Part shown: piece after piece, positions 44,477 through 53,832 of the stretch
How positions within the stretch are numbered: position 1 is the first letter of the stretch
Layout of the letters: the number at the start of each line of letters is the position of its first letter
NCBI GenBank assembly: GCA_947494715.1
Contig: CANLWG010000002.1
Coordinates: forward strand, 186,001 to 250,000
Direction of reading: 5' to 3'
DNA from: an uncultured Flavobacteriaceae bacterium
GTDB lineage: Bacteria; Bacteroidota; Bacteroidia; Flavobacteriales; Flavobacteriaceae
DNA: 64,000 bases
Notes under the pieces: generated by a model
Told to the model about the DNA's origin: nothing
Database searches by the model: none
Seen by the model: the letters and a program-made list of their open reading frames with translations, nothing else
Position numbers and translations under genes: made by a program

Positions 44477-44851
44477 ATGGAAAATTCAAGTCTAAGAGGG
44501 AGGATTTTGATAGAAATAGAAAACCTAATCTCCCATAGTTGTGCCAGCCCAAAAAGGACAGATAAATTTGAAAAACTCCATATCGCCTTACTCAAAAAGT
44601 ATTACAATGCTGCGGATGTCTCCATAGACTATCACAGAAAGCGGGTGAGGATGGACATTGTTATTGACGATACCTGTTATGACCCGAAAAAGGTAAATCT
44701 ATACCTACCTACGCTACATGCCAATTTGTTTTTTAAGAATCTAAACGACTTTTTAAGGTTATGTATTGAAAGGGATTCAAAAAGTCTTGGGTTCTATGCC
44801 GGACTATTGCGCTCGTTCACAAACAAGGAGGTGTCACTTACCGCCGTCTGA
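44477..44851 (+). CDS. Hypothetical 124-residue protein
   Basis: Starts MENSSLRGRILIEIENLIS. A mixed helix-strand protein (KRVRMDIVIDDTCYDPKKVNLYLPTLHANLFFKNLNDFL) with no motif I recognise. It is likely cytosolic. It stands alone between two terminators (one before it at 44382, one after it at 44875), so it is a single-gene transcript. Such proteins occur in flavobacterial genomes without a known role. Confidence 0.6.
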   Translation: MENSSLRGRILIEIENLISHSCASPKRTDKFEKLHIALLKKYYNAADVSIDYHRKRVRMDIVIDDTCYDPKKVNLYLPTLHANLFFKNLNDFLRLCIERDSKSLGFYAGLLRSFTNKEVSLTAV

Positions 44852-44874
44852 ACTTTTGGAAATAACGAAACATG

Positions 44875-44903
44875 AAAAGGGTGCCCCTTGGACACCCTTT
44901 TTT
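44875..44903 (+). terminator. Terminator after the 124-residue gene
   Basis: AAAGGGTG/CACCCTTT with a 9-base loop and a T-run. Confidence 0.65.
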
Positions 44904-44979
44904 GTTGATACGATACCCTATACTGCCCAAAACCATAGAATTAAGTATTTTCTTAACAGGATTCTACAAATAATTTTAA

Positions 44980-44987
44980 TAGTTTTG
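44980..44987 (+). promoter_or_regulatory. -7 box (TAGTTTTG) of the TPR protein gene
   Basis: Fits TAnnTTTG and lies 21 bases before the ATG at 45009. No good -33 TTG is visible. Confidence 0.4.
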
Positions 44988-45008
44988 CGCACCAAAATTC
45001 AACAACAC

Positions 45009-45716
45009 ATGAAGAAGATAGTATTGGTATCGGCATTTGCCCTTGGATTTATGGCTACCGCCCAAACCACGACCGAATTGCAAAAACACTACGAAGCATT
45101 TTATAAGGAAATGCGTTTGCAGGGGGATGTTGATGGTGTAATAAATGCCATTACACACTTAAACGTCCTTTCTCCCTCAAAGGCTAGAAAAGACACCTTG
45201 GCCTATATCTATGCCAATGACAATCAACATTTACAGGCTCTAAATACGATAGGAATCGAAAAGGTGGATTCCGATTCTGATTTGGCAGTACAGGTAAAGG
45301 CCATTTCCCTCAAGGCGCTTAACCAGCCCAAACGTGCCTTAGAGCATTTTGAAGAATTGTTCAAAAGAAGCCCAAATGCCTATCTGGCCTATGAAATGTC
45401 CGATTTAAAAATACAGACCGGCGACATTACCGGAGCTGGCGTTGATATTGAATACGGTATTGCCAATGCCAAAGATGAGATGAAATATGCTTTTTACGAA
45501 AGGCAACAACCTTACGAGGTTCCCTTAAAGGCAGCTTTTCTGCACTTAAAAGGCCTTACCAAATACAATAATGATAAGAACAATATCGATGAGGCTTTGG
45601 CCTTGATCGACGAAGCTTTGGCCATGGACCCCAATTTTAACTTGGCAAGCTTGAGCAAGCAAGCCTTGGAGACACGGAAAAATCCCCCACCGGAGGCAGC
45701 AGAGAAAAAGGAATAG
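45009..45716 (+). CDS. TPR-containing exported protein
   Basis: 235 residues from ATG 45009, with a signal peptide (MKKIVLVSAFALGFMATAQT). The upstream extension of the open frame to 44766 crosses a terminator and is rejected. TPR-like helices (AIVLKALNQPKRALEHFEELF, YLAYEMSDLKIQTGD, ALALIDEALAMDPNFNLASL) suggest a periplasmic scaffold. It is followed by a strong bidirectional terminator. Confidence 0.75.
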   Translation: MKKIVLVSAFALGFMATAQTTTELQKHYEAFYKEMRLQGDVDGVINAITHLNVLSPSKARKDTLAYIYANDNQHLQALNTIGIEKVDSDSDLAVQVKAISLKALNQPKRALEHFEELFKRSPNAYLAYEMSDLKIQTGDITGAGVDIEYGIANAKDEMKYAFYERQQPYEVPLKAAFLHLKGLTKYNNDKNNIDEALALIDEALAMDPNFNLASLSKQALETRKNPPPEAAEKKE

Positions 45717-45718
45717 AT

Positions 45719-45745
45719 AAAGGCGGGTAAAAAGCCCGCCTTTAT
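45719..45745. terminator. Bidirectional terminator between convergent genes
   Basis: AAAGGCGGG/CCCGCCTTT stem with a 7-base loop and T/A-rich flanks on both sides; it serves the TPR gene and the minus-strand propeller gene. Confidence 0.8.
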
Positions 45746-45748
45746 TGT

Positions 45749-48700
45749 TTAATCTTCAATCAGACCTTGCCCCTCTATCCATGGAGCACCAGCAGCCTTT
45801 AAGTCTCTTTCGATTGCTGGTAAGGTAGTGTCCGTTACAATTTTCAATTTTGATTTAATCTCCTTCAACTGATTTTTTCCACGTAAAAAGGAAGCTCTAT
45901 GATTGGGGGTCGGGCCATACGTTGCCTTTAATGCGGTGGATGCTATGGAATTAGCATTTTGAGGTGTGGGATCGGAACGCTCCCCGATTTCACCCTTGGT
46001 TTGATCTCCTTTTAGTTCTTTCTCAATATTCAACAGACGCTCCCTTGCCTCATGAATACTATTTATAAGGGTAGTTGATGATTTATCGGATTTATCCGCG
46101 GCACGTTGCATGGCATTTACCAACATAAGGTTCTTTGATAGGACCATGTTTGTAGCGGTCAAATCTTTTTGAAAGGAGTGGTACTCTTCTGTAAAAGCCA
46201 CAATCTCTTCATAAGAAGCCCCTTTTAATGCTCCTTGGCCCAATGGAACTACCTCAAAATTTTGAGGTTCCGCCATTTGGGTCATTTTGCCATCTATTCT
46301 TTTCGACAAGGTCACCGTATATGTGCCGGGAGTAACCATGATACCAGTATTGGATGATTCCTTTTTAACTCCTGGCGGTTTAAGTTTTACTCCACCCTTA
46401 TTCGGGTAACTTAAGTTCCAGCTTACCCTATTAAATCCTTGTTTATTGGAACCCTTCACTCGATTTACAACCTTACCTTCCTTATCTTTTATGGTAAGGA
46501 TTAAGGCAAGTGAATCTTGACGTTTTTCGGCTTCCAGTGCATTCCATCCAGGAAATGCTATTTCCGTGGCTTTCTTCTCTTTTTCTTGACGCAGTTCCTT
46601 TAACGATTTCACTTTTTCCGGCAAAAAATAGGTGAATACTGCTCCGAAGGGTGGGTTTTTGGCTTTATACTCGGCATCTCCCTGAGCATACACCGCATCT
46701 TTTTGAATATACCAATACGCAGGTTTGGAAGGGAATAAAGTGGCTTCCTCCTTCAACATGGATGTATTGAAACTTCGCAAAGGGCTTAAGTCATCTAAAA
46801 CATAAAAACCTCGGCCAAAAGATGCAGCTACCAAATCATCTTCCCTCCGTTGTATGGTAATGTCCCGAAACGAAATTGTCGGCAACCCTCCCTTCAATTT
46901 CATCCATTTAACTCCTCCATCCGAAGTAAAATACACCCCGAATTCCGTTGCGGCAAACAAGAGGTCTTTCTTAATATGGTCCTGGACCAACCGCCATGTC
47001 AGCAGTCTTTCAGGTAAATTACCATTTATGGAAGTCCATGTTTTGCCTTTATCCCCACTTTTAATAAGGTACGGTCTAAAATCTCCATACTTATGATTGT
47101 CCAAGGCGGCATAAACGACATTGGCATCGAACAGGTCTGTTCGGATATCATTTACAAATGCAGTGGCGGGTATCCCTTTAATGCTACCTAGTTCAACCCT
47201 ATTCCAAGTTGCTCCGCCATCCTCGGTAATCTGTATGATACCATCATCCGTACCCGCATAAAGCAAGCCTTCCTGTTTTGGGGATTCGGCCAGTGAAGTT
47301 ATGGTATTGTAGTTGGACATGGCGTCTATGTCCCAAGCGTTGTCCCAACTTTGTTGACCACCCATTATTGGTAATGCTATCCTATTCTGATTTCGGGTCA
47401 GGTCCTTTGATATAGCAGTCCATTCATCTCCCCTATTATCCGAGCGCCATACCCGTTGTGATGCAAAATACAATCTAGTAGGATTATGCGGACTCACCAA
47501 AATGGGTGCGTCCCAATTGAAGCGTTCGTAGGGCTCCCCCTCGGCCGGTTGGGGTTGTATGAAAACGGTTTCCCCCGTAGTCTGGTCTATACGCCACAGC
47601 CATCCTTGTTGGTACTCTCCATAGGTAATTTTAGGGTTTCCAGGTTCCACGGCGGATTGATGTCCATCTGCTCCAAGGGTAATCCACCAATCGCTATTCA
47701 ATATCCCTGCCTCGCTTCTTGTTCTGCTAGGGCCTCCATGCGATCCATTATCCTGGGTCCCTCCATAGATGTTATAAAAAGGTTCCGTATCATCAACAGC
47801 CACCTTGTAATATTGGATAAGGGGCAAGTTCCCCACAAAACGCCAACTCTTGGTCAGGTCAAAACTTTCATAGAGTCCACCATCGGTGCCAAATAGCACA
47901 TAATTTGGGTCGGATTTCTTGAACGCCACGGCATGGCTATCTACATGTTTGTTCTTCTCGTTCATTGTATAGAACGTTTTCCCATGATTGTCGGATACTT
48001 GTACATAGTTGCTCATGAGATAAAGTTTCCCCTTCTGATGAGGCGACGCAAAAAGCTCCTGATAATAGTGAGGTCCTGTTCCACCCGATACCGCGTCTGA
48101 CTGTTTGACCCAAGATTGTCCTTTGTTGGAGGACATAAAAACACCCCCTTTTTTTCGATCGAGCTCAATGGCCGCATATAGAACATCCGAATTGAATGGA
48201 GAAATAGCCAAACCTATTTTGCCCAAATTAGACTTTGGGATACCTTCGGTCATTTTTGACCATGTTTCGCCACCGTCAGTACTTTTATGGATACCCGATC
48301 CTGGGCCACCTCCTAAATAGGCCGCCACTGTTCTATGACGCTGCCAGGTAGCTGCATATAACACATCGGGATTGGAATAGTCCAACACCAAATCTGTAGC
48401 TCCCGTCCATTCTTCATCGCCTAATGTCCGCTTCCACGTTATACCGCCATCAATGGATTTGTAAACACCTCGATCGCCCCCTTTACTCCATAAAGGCCCT
48501 TGTGAGGCTACCCAGATAATATCTGCATTTTCCGGATGGACAAGAATCTTTGAAAGGTGTTCGGATTTCCGTAGCCCCATATTCTTCCATGTTTTTCCAT
48601 CGTCATGACTTACGTAGATTCCATCTCCAAAACCTACATGTCTGCCTCCAACATTTTCACCGGTCCCTACCCAAATGGTATGTGGATTGTTGGGATCTAT

Positions 48701-48982
48701 GGTAATGCAACCTATGGAATAACTTTTTTGTTTATCAAAAATGGGTATCCAAGTGGTCCCGGAATTAACCGTTTTCCAAACGCCTCCGGATCCAACAGCT
48801 ACATACCAAATGTTTTCATTTTTGGGATGAATGGCTATATCGGCTATTCTACCGGAAGTCAATGCCGGTCCCAAACTCCTGAATTTAAGTCCCTCAAAAG
48901 TCTTTTCGTTTACTTGCTGTGCAATACCCAAATGGGCAAGTACCAAAAAACATGCACAAAAAAATATTTTTTGCCTTCTCAT
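45749..48982 (-). CDS. VPS10/sortilin-type beta-propeller protein (glycosyl hydrolase-like), copy 2
   Basis: 1077 residues with a signal peptide (KIFFCACFLVLAHLGIAQQ). It has BNR/Asp-box blades (NSGTTWIPIF, DDGKTWKNMG, DGGITWKRTL, DGGETWSKM, EDGGATWNRVEL) and the same long C-terminal region as copy 1 (FGRGFYVLDDLSP corresponds to [12 protein letters not shown] there). The two copies share order but are clearly diverged. It lies alone on the minus strand; a 222-base gap without genes separates it from the AraC-type regulator. Confidence 0.85.
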   Translation of the reverse strand: MRRQKIFFCACFLVLAHLGIAQQVNEKTFEGLKFRSLGPALTSGRIADIAIHPKNENIWYVAVGSGGVWKTVNSGTTWIPIFDKQKSYSIGCITIDPNNPHTIWVGTGENVGGRHVGFGDGIYVSHDDGKTWKNMGLRKSEHLSKILVHPENADIIWVASQGPLWSKGGDRGVYKSIDGGITWKRTLGDEEWTGATDLVLDYSNPDVLYAATWQRHRTVAAYLGGGPGSGIHKSTDGGETWSKMTEGIPKSNLGKIGLAISPFNSDVLYAAIELDRKKGGVFMSSNKGQSWVKQSDAVSGGTGPHYYQELFASPHQKGKLYLMSNYVQVSDNHGKTFYTMNEKNKHVDSHAVAFKKSDPNYVLFGTDGGLYESFDLTKSWRFVGNLPLIQYYKVAVDDTEPFYNIYGGTQDNGSHGGPSRTRSEAGILNSDWWITLGADGHQSAVEPGNPKITYGEYQQGWLWRIDQTTGETVFIQPQPAEGEPYERFNWDAPILVSPHNPTRLYFASQRVWRSDNRGDEWTAISKDLTRNQNRIALPIMGGQQSWDNAWDIDAMSNYNTITSLAESPKQEGLLYAGTDDGIIQITEDGGATWNRVELGSIKGIPATAFVNDIRTDLFDANVVYAALDNHKYGDFRPYLIKSGDKGKTWTSINGNLPERLLTWRLVQDHIKKDLLFAATEFGVYFTSDGGVKWMKLKGGLPTISFRDITIQRREDDLVAASFGRGFYVLDDLSPLRSFNTSMLKEEATLFPSKPAYWYIQKDAVYAQGDAEYKAKNPPFGAVFTYFLPEKVKSLKELRQEKEKKATEIAFPGWNALEAEKRQDSLALILTIKDKEGKVVNRVKGSNKQGFNRVSWNLSYPNKGGVKLKPPGVKKESSNTGIMVTPGTYTVTLSKRIDGKMTQMAEPQNFEVVPLGQGALKGASYEEIVAFTEEYHSFQKDLTATNMVLSKNLMLVNAMQRAADKSDKSSTTLINSIHEARERLLNIEKELKGDQTKGEIGERSDPTPQNANSIASTALKATYGPTPNHRASFLRGKNQLKEIKSKLKIVTDTTLPAIERDLKAAGAPWIEGQGLIED

Positions 48983-49204
48983 TGTGTTAAAATTAGTTTT
49001 AGTATTTCGAATTAGTCAATCTGGGCAATTTAAGGAATTTGCGGTTATTTTCTTACATGCATTCATCAAATGTGAATAACTCTAGAGCAGCTCAAAACCC
49101 ATAGGCGTGAGATGTTTGGCGGCAATTCTTCTCATAGGTAGAATTTGTTAGGGTCGAGCTGGAGAGAAAGGCTGTTCAGCAGAAGATTAAGAAGTAGATA
49201 AAGT

Positions 49205-50281
49205 CTAAGAAGTATAGATATGTTGACGAATAAAAGCTTTTGGAGTGGTTCCTTTTTCTTTTTTGAAAGCCGTGTAAAATACCGAGCTGGATTTAAAGCC
49301 TGCCCTTTGGGCAATTCCCATAATGGTCAAAGAGGTATGCTGCCCCGACCGTAAAGCCTCTTCAACTTCTGAAATTCTAAAACTGTTTATAAATTCATTG
49401 AAATTCCTGTTGTATTTTTGATTGATGAGGGCGCTCAATTCATGGTACGGCATATCCAGTTGGTGGGAAAGTGTCCGGATATTCAGATTGGAATCCCTAT
49501 AATATTTGTTATCCTGTATTAAGGTGATTAGAGAGTCATAATTACCTCCAAAGTACTTTATTTCTCTTTTCCCCTTTCGTAAATTTTTGGTTACTCCCTC
49601 CTTATAAGGTACCGCAAGTTTTTGGTAGGATACCCATAACATTAATACCGTAAAGAGTAACGTAATATTAAGATAAAAGAGATTCGGAAGTTCATGAACA
49701 AAAGTTCGGTACAAATGAAAAAGTAAATTGAGGAACCATATGGATGCAATACTCCAAAAAATGACCATTGCTATTTTGGTCTTGTCTCTTTCCCACTTTC
49801 GAAGCAAATAAAAGGACATGGATACATATCCGAGAAAATGCAGATTCCATAGAAAAAGCATGGTTTTGCCAGTCAGAATTTTGGTTCCTAGATTTCCAAA
49901 ATTATTATTGGGAAGGCATAACATCCAGATGGTGTATGATAAAATCATATAAAAGGGCAACAAATGTACAAAGCTCGGCTTCCTATTTGTTACAGATGCC
50001 ACATTAGATCTAATATAGAGATATAAAAGAGGGGCTATGGCCCAAGTAAGGGCATTGCTGATAGGTTCAAAAACATAAAGGATATGGCCATAACCTGCAA
50101 AATTCAATATCGTATTAAAAATGACTATTCCGATGATGAAAAACAAAAAGGAGAGCACCTGTGCATTAAGGCCAAGATCTTTTGATCTTCCCCTAACATA
50201 AACATACGAGAGCAGAAAGCAGTTGCCTGCACCAAAAGCATTAATCAATACGGAAACGTCCTTAACAATATGTAATTCCAC
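49205..50281 (-). CDS. AraC-family regulator with membrane-embedded N-terminus
   Basis: 358 residues. Seven hydrophobic segments (about residues 8-215) form a sensor domain resembling 7TM-type receptors. The C-terminal ~100 residues form an AraC helix-turn-helix pair (LNIRTLSHQLDMPYHELSALINQ and LTIMGIAQRAGFKSSSVFYTAFKKEKGTTPKAF). It would link an unknown membrane signal to transcription. No obvious target operator is visible. It is divergent from the SRPBCC-ArsR operon. Confidence 0.87.
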   Translation of the reverse strand: MELHIVKDVSVLINAFGAGNCFLLSYVYVRGRSKDLGLNAQVLSFLFFIIGIVIFNTILNFAGYGHILYVFEPISNALTWAIAPLLYLYIRSNVASVTNRKPSFVHLLPFYMILSYTIWMLCLPNNNFGNLGTKILTGKTMLFLWNLHFLGYVSMSFYLLRKWERDKTKIAMVIFWSIASIWFLNLLFHLYRTFVHELPNLFYLNITLLFTVLMLWVSYQKLAVPYKEGVTKNLRKGKREIKYFGGNYDSLITLIQDNKYYRDSNLNIRTLSHQLDMPYHELSALINQKYNRNFNEFINSFRISEVEEALRSGQHTSLTIMGIAQRAGFKSSSVFYTAFKKEKGTTPKAFIRQHIYTS

Positions 50282-50363
50282 TTAAATCCTTTAAAGGGTA
50301 AGACGACCGACTACCGGTAAATGTTACACTATATGCTGGGCAGATTCATAAAATCACAAAAAT

Positions 50364-50379
50364 GCAACCAAAAAGTTGC
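50364..50379. promoter_or_regulatory. Operator 1 of the SRPBCC-arsR operon
   Basis: GCAACCAAAAAGTTGC: GCAAC/GTTGC inverted repeat with a 6-base centre. It carries the -33 TTG. Confidence 0.65.
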
Positions 50380-50405
50380 GTATTAAAATTTATTGATTAT
50401 ATTTG
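50376..50405 (+). promoter_or_regulatory. Promoter of the SRPBCC-arsR operon
   Basis: TTG 50376-50378, 19-base spacer, TATATTTG 50398-50405: a full Bacteroidetes promoter match. The two dyads overlap its -33 and -7 boxes, which would let a bound repressor block the polymerase. Confidence 0.7.
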
Positions 50406-50421
50406 CAACCATATAGTTGCA
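50404..50421. promoter_or_regulatory. Operator 2 of the SRPBCC-arsR operon
   Basis: TGCAACCATATAGTTGCA: a perfect six-base-pair inverted repeat of the same half-site, 41 bp centre to centre from operator 1. It covers the likely transcription start. Confidence 0.7.
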
Positions 50422-50445
50422 TATTAATTTAAAAAACGAACAGTC

Positions 50446-50874
50446 ATGAAAGATGTAATTTCAAAAGAACACATGTTTGACCATACCATCGATAAGGTAT
50501 GGAATGCCATTTCCAAAGCCGAGGAAATCTCTGCTTGGTTCATCAATGCCGATTTTAAGGCCGAGACCGGGTACAACTACACTTTTACCGCAGACGAAGA
50601 GCACGGTTGTACCCAAATAACCGGAGTGGTAAAAAAGGCGGATCCGTATACGTTGGTGTATACTTGGACGGTACAGAATACAAATACCGAAACCACGGTT
50701 AAATGGGAACTGAACGAAGTAGAGGGTAAGACCAAACTGTATTTGGAGCACTCCGGAATATCTAAATATCCCGGGGATAGTGCCGTACAAATGTTTACTA
50801 GCTTTAACGCCGGATGGGACAATTGTGTCTCGGAACTTTCCAAGTATCTAATCCAAGAAGTCCATGCAGGATAA
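50446..50874 (+). CDS. SRPBCC (AHSA1-like) protein
   Basis: 142 residues of a START/Bet v 1 fold of the AHSA1 group: it begins with the FDHTIDKVWNAISKAEEISAWF strand-helix and ends in WDNCVSELSKYLIQE. Such proteins bind hydrophobic ligands and often accompany ArsR-type regulators in bacteria. It overlaps the regulator gene by 11 bases, and both are driven by the paired-operator promoter. Its ligand is not known. Confidence 0.88.
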   Translation: MKDVISKEHMFDHTIDKVWNAISKAEEISAWFINADFKAETGYNYTFTADEEHGCTQITGVVKKADPYTLVYTWTVQNTNTETTVKWELNEVEGKTKLYLEHSGISKYPGDSAVQMFTSFNAGWDNCVSELSKYLIQEVHAG

Positions 50875-51187
50875 AATTACCAAAATTCTAAAGGCCATTG
50901 CCGACCCTACAAGGCGTGAAATTTTTCACGCCTTGGTCTTGGCGGCCACCGCAATGCCCATTACCCAAATCTCCGGTCAATTTGAAATCAGCCGACAGGG
51001 CATTACCAAACATTTAAAAACTTTGGAGGAAGCGGGATTGGTTCAAATCAATACCAAAGGTCGGGAACGCTATTGCCAAGCGGATGCACAACCGCTTAAA
51101 GAAGTAAATCAATGGCTTAAATTTTACGAGCATTTCTGGGATAATGCCTTGGGAGACCTTGGTTCCTATTTAGACGGTACGTCCTAA
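50864..51187 (+). CDS. ArsR/SmtB-family winged-helix repressor
   Basis: 107 residues: KILKAIADPTRREIFHAL, then ITQISGQFEISRQGITKHLKTLEEAGLV (recognition helix), the wing GRERYC and a C-terminal helix. No CxC-type metal site is seen; Cys52-equivalent metal ligands are absent, so it is probably a ligand- or partner-regulated member. It likely represses its own operon by binding the two GCAAC dyads, by analogy. Its stop is convergent with the next gene and overlaps it by 4 bases. Confidence 0.88.
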   Translation: MQDKITKILKAIADPTRREIFHALVLAATAMPITQISGQFEISRQGITKHLKTLEEAGLVQINTKGRERYCQADAQPLKEVNQWLKFYEHFWDNALGDLGSYLDGTS

Positions 51188-52281
51188 GACCTGGGATCTA
51201 TCAAACTTTTAGCCGTAACGAACCTGTATAGGCCATCTAAGGCCTGTTGGGTACTTTTCTTAAAGATACGGCGAACAAAAAGGAAAACAATCAACTTTTT
51301 AAAGAGCGACTTAGCCTCCCAATATGACTCACTTTTTAGATTGCATGAGGTTTGTGTAATAGGAGTAATACTATAAAATTGATATAAGGCATCCACGGGA
51401 GGAGGATTCGTGGTCATCTCACCATAAACCAGTACCCCTGGATCAACTTTCTTGGTCACCGTAACAAAATTTAAATGCTTGCCGTTAATCACACACACAT
51501 GCTCCGTTCCCAAACGTGTAACCTCATTTTCATTGAACTCAAAGTCATCCACACCTTTGACCCATTGGTGGCGGTATTTGTAATTGGTAATAAGTTCCAT
51601 GAGCTCTGAGGCCGGAACCGGAAATTGTTTATCCAAAATCAAGTTCGGAGGTCTATCAAAAACAACTTTCTTGGCTTGGGCAAACTCGTTTAGGCTGAGC
51701 TTTTCCTGATCGATCAGCGCATAGATATATTCCACTTCCTTGTCGTCATAGCGGTCCTTCCCCTCTCTAAACCTAAAAACTTTGCTGTAGTAATAAATGG
51801 GCAATTCTATTTCCTTTGCCAATTTTTTGCTGATCAACACATAATTGTCACTGTCAATCGAATTTTTTAGCAACCGGTGGGCCTCTATCACTTGTTGTCC
51901 AAATGGCTTACGGTTCCCTTTTACGGCAATATATTGTAATTCACCACAATGCGCCACTACCTTGAGTTGAAGGTTTGGTGCCGTAGCACAAGCATTACAA
52001 GGACATATCCTATTTTTTTTCAACAACTTCAAATGACTGTAAAATGCAGTAAACATAGTCTCTATTTGGGCCAGTAACCGCTCTTGCGAAGGTATCTCGC
52101 CTTCCTTATAAAAGAAGAGGGCATCACCCTCTATTTCCGCTAATTCAAGTTCTTGGGTATTGGCATCGATAAGTACTTCCAATAGTTCGGAAATTACATG
52201 TTGGCTATGTTCCACCTCAGTTGTCTGGACAAATTTGGTAAAACCGGAAATATCCGGAATAAAAAGAAGTGACTTCGACAT
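51184..52281 (-). CDS. DUF2652 protein with nucleotide-cyclase-like N-terminal domain
   Basis: 365 residues from ATG 52281 (MSKSLLFIPDISGFTKFV). The N-terminal FIPDISGFTKF and EIEGDALFFYKEG segments resemble class III adenylyl/guanylyl cyclase elements. The latter half reads like a polyketide-cyclase/START domain (PVPASELMELITNYKYRHQWVKGVDDFEF). Together they match the DUF2652 family. Whether it makes a cyclic nucleotide cannot be told, as the full metal triad is not clear. Confidence 0.8.
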   Translation of the reverse strand: MSKSLLFIPDISGFTKFVQTTEVEHSQHVISELLEVLIDANTQELELAEIEGDALFFYKEGEIPSQERLLAQIETMFTAFYSHLKLLKKNRICPCNACATAPNLQLKVVAHCGELQYIAVKGNRKPFGQQVIEAHRLLKNSIDSDNYVLISKKLAKEIELPIYYYSKVFRFREGKDRYDDKEVEYIYALIDQEKLSLNEFAQAKKVVFDRPPNLILDKQFPVPASELMELITNYKYRHQWVKGVDDFEFNENEVTRLGTEHVCVINGKHLNFVTVTKKVDPGVLVYGEMTTNPPPVDALYQFYSITPITQTSCNLKSESYWEAKSLFKKLIVFLFVRRIFKKSTQQALDGLYRFVTAKSLIDPRS

Positions 52282-52327
52282 AATTCTAATCCAAATAGTC
52301 TTCAACCACCAATAAACAAGCTGTTCC

Positions 52328-52825
52328 CTATCCGTCTTCCAATATAAGTTTGGTGTCCAGGGTATTGTTGATTATGATATTGAAATGATTCCGAAATACA
52401 TTGTAGGCATTGATCATCTCCAAGGCCGGTTCGTGAGGGTCCTGTTGAAACTCTAAATAGTTTTTAGCCTTTAAAACATAGGTTTTGAATACTTTTTGCC
52501 TGCTCTTTATCTGGGAAATATCAAAAAACTCCGGATATTGCGAATCCGCCAACAGTTTTTGCTTTTCGATTAAATCTTCAATAACTAACTTAAGATCTTC
52601 CTTGTTTTCAACCGAATAAAGTGCATCAAAACTCGTTTCCAGTGCGTTGAATTCCGGCCAGCTTTTTAAGATATCCATCGCTTTGGAATGTATCGGGGTC
52701 TTTTTTGGCCATTTTTCCGTGGATATATCAAACACCGAAGTATCCGTAGTCTCTTCCTGTTTATTACCGGACCCGCAAGAAATAAACACTAGGGTAACAA
52801 CACCTAAAACGAAGAATTTTAGCAT
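52328..52825 (-). CDS. Hypothetical lipoprotein
   Basis: 165 residues from ATG 52825. SPII signal MLKFFVLGVVTLVFISCGSGN with Cys17, then an acidic linker and a helical C-terminal domain (LDIEDLIEKQKLLADSQYPEFFDISQIKSRQ). Unknown function. It is followed after 46 bases by the DUF2652 gene on the same strand and may be cotranscribed with it. Confidence 0.7.
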   Translation of the reverse strand: MLKFFVLGVVTLVFISCGSGNKQEETTDTSVFDISTEKWPKKTPIHSKAMDILKSWPEFNALETSFDALYSVENKEDLKLVIEDLIEKQKLLADSQYPEFFDISQIKSRQKVFKTYVLKAKNYLEFQQDPHEPALEMINAYNVFRNHFNIIINNTLDTKLILEDG

Positions 52826-52890
52826 AACGTAAATGTACAAATTTTAGAATCGGTTATCTTTACCCCTGTATCCATTTAACTTCATTTTAA

Positions 52891-53832
52891 ATGCATAAAT
52901 CCATACTTATTTTAGGAGCCTGCGGACAGATAGGCACGGAGCTTACCTTTGCCCTCAGGGAAACCTTCGGAAACGAATCTGTAATCGCGAGCGACATCAG
53001 GGAAGGAGGTGAAAACTTGATGGACTCCGGTTCTTTTGAACTATTGGATGCCACCGATTATGATGTATTGGAGGAGGTTGTGGCCTATTATGAAATAGAT
53101 GAAGTTTATCTTATGGCTGCTATGCTCAGTGCAACGGCCGAGAAATTTCCCGAGCGGGCCTGGAACCTGAATATGAACTCCCTTTTCAATGTTTTGAACC
53201 TTGCCAAGGATAAAAAGATAAAAAAGATTTTCTGGCCATCCAGTATTGCGGTCTTTGGCCCCAGTACCCCTAAAACGAATACCCCTCAAAATACAATTAT
53301 GGAGCCCAGCACGGTCTACGGTATTAGCAAACAGTCCGGTGAGCGTTGGTGCGACTATTATCATCACAAATTTGGAGTGGATGTACGTAGCCTTCGTTAC
53401 CCTGGACTAATAAGCTGGAAGACACAGCCGGGTGGCGGAACCACTGACTATGCGGTGGAAATTTATCACAAGGCCTTGACCGAAGGTTCATATGCCTGTT
53501 TTTTGAATGAGGACACCGAACTCCCCATGATGTTTATGGACGATGCCATACGGGCCACCTTGCAACTCATGGCGACCGATGCGGAAAAAATTAGGATACG
53601 TTCCTCATATAACCTATCGGCCATGAGTTTTTCTCCAAAGGAAATTGCTCGAAACATTAAAGAACACATTCCGGAATTCGAGATTTCCTATGAACCCGAT
53701 TTTAGACAGGACATTGCGGATTCCTGGCCCAACGGCATTGATGATTCCAAGGCGAGACGGGACTGGGGCTGGAAACCCGATTTTGATTTGAAGAAGACCA
53801 CGAAGGAGATGTTGGAAAACTTAAAAAACTAG
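52891..53832 (+). CDS. NAD-dependent epimerase, threonine dehydrogenase-like
   Basis: 313 residues: Rossmann GACGQIGTELTFAL at the N-terminus, YxxxK as TVYGISKQSGE, and the SSIAVFGPSTPK loop. The overall order fits the extended SDR L-threonine 3-dehydrogenase group of Bacteroidetes, which gives 2-amino-3-ketobutyrate from threonine. Its end is convergent with the next gene, overlapping by 4 bases. It is likely a housekeeping enzyme. Confidence 0.85.
   Translation: MHKSILILGACGQIGTELTFALRETFGNESVIASDIREGGENLMDSGSFELLDATDYDVLEEVVAYYEIDEVYLMAAMLSATAEKFPERAWNLNMNSLFNVLNLAKDKKIKKIFWPSSIAVFGPSTPKTNTPQNTIMEPSTVYGISKQSGERWCDYYHHKFGVDVRSLRYPGLISWKTQPGGGTTDYAVEIYHKALTEGSYACFLNEDTELPMMFMDDAIRATLQLMATDAEKIRIRSSYNLSAMSFSPKEIARNIKEHIPEFEISYEPDFRQDIADSWPNGIDDSKARRDWGWKPDFDLKKTTKEMLENLKN

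Noticed and set aside
44766-45008. N-terminal extension of the TPR protein
   Set aside because: It crosses the hairpin terminator at 44875-44903 and the -7 box at 44980, and the ATG at 45009 begins a proper signal peptide.
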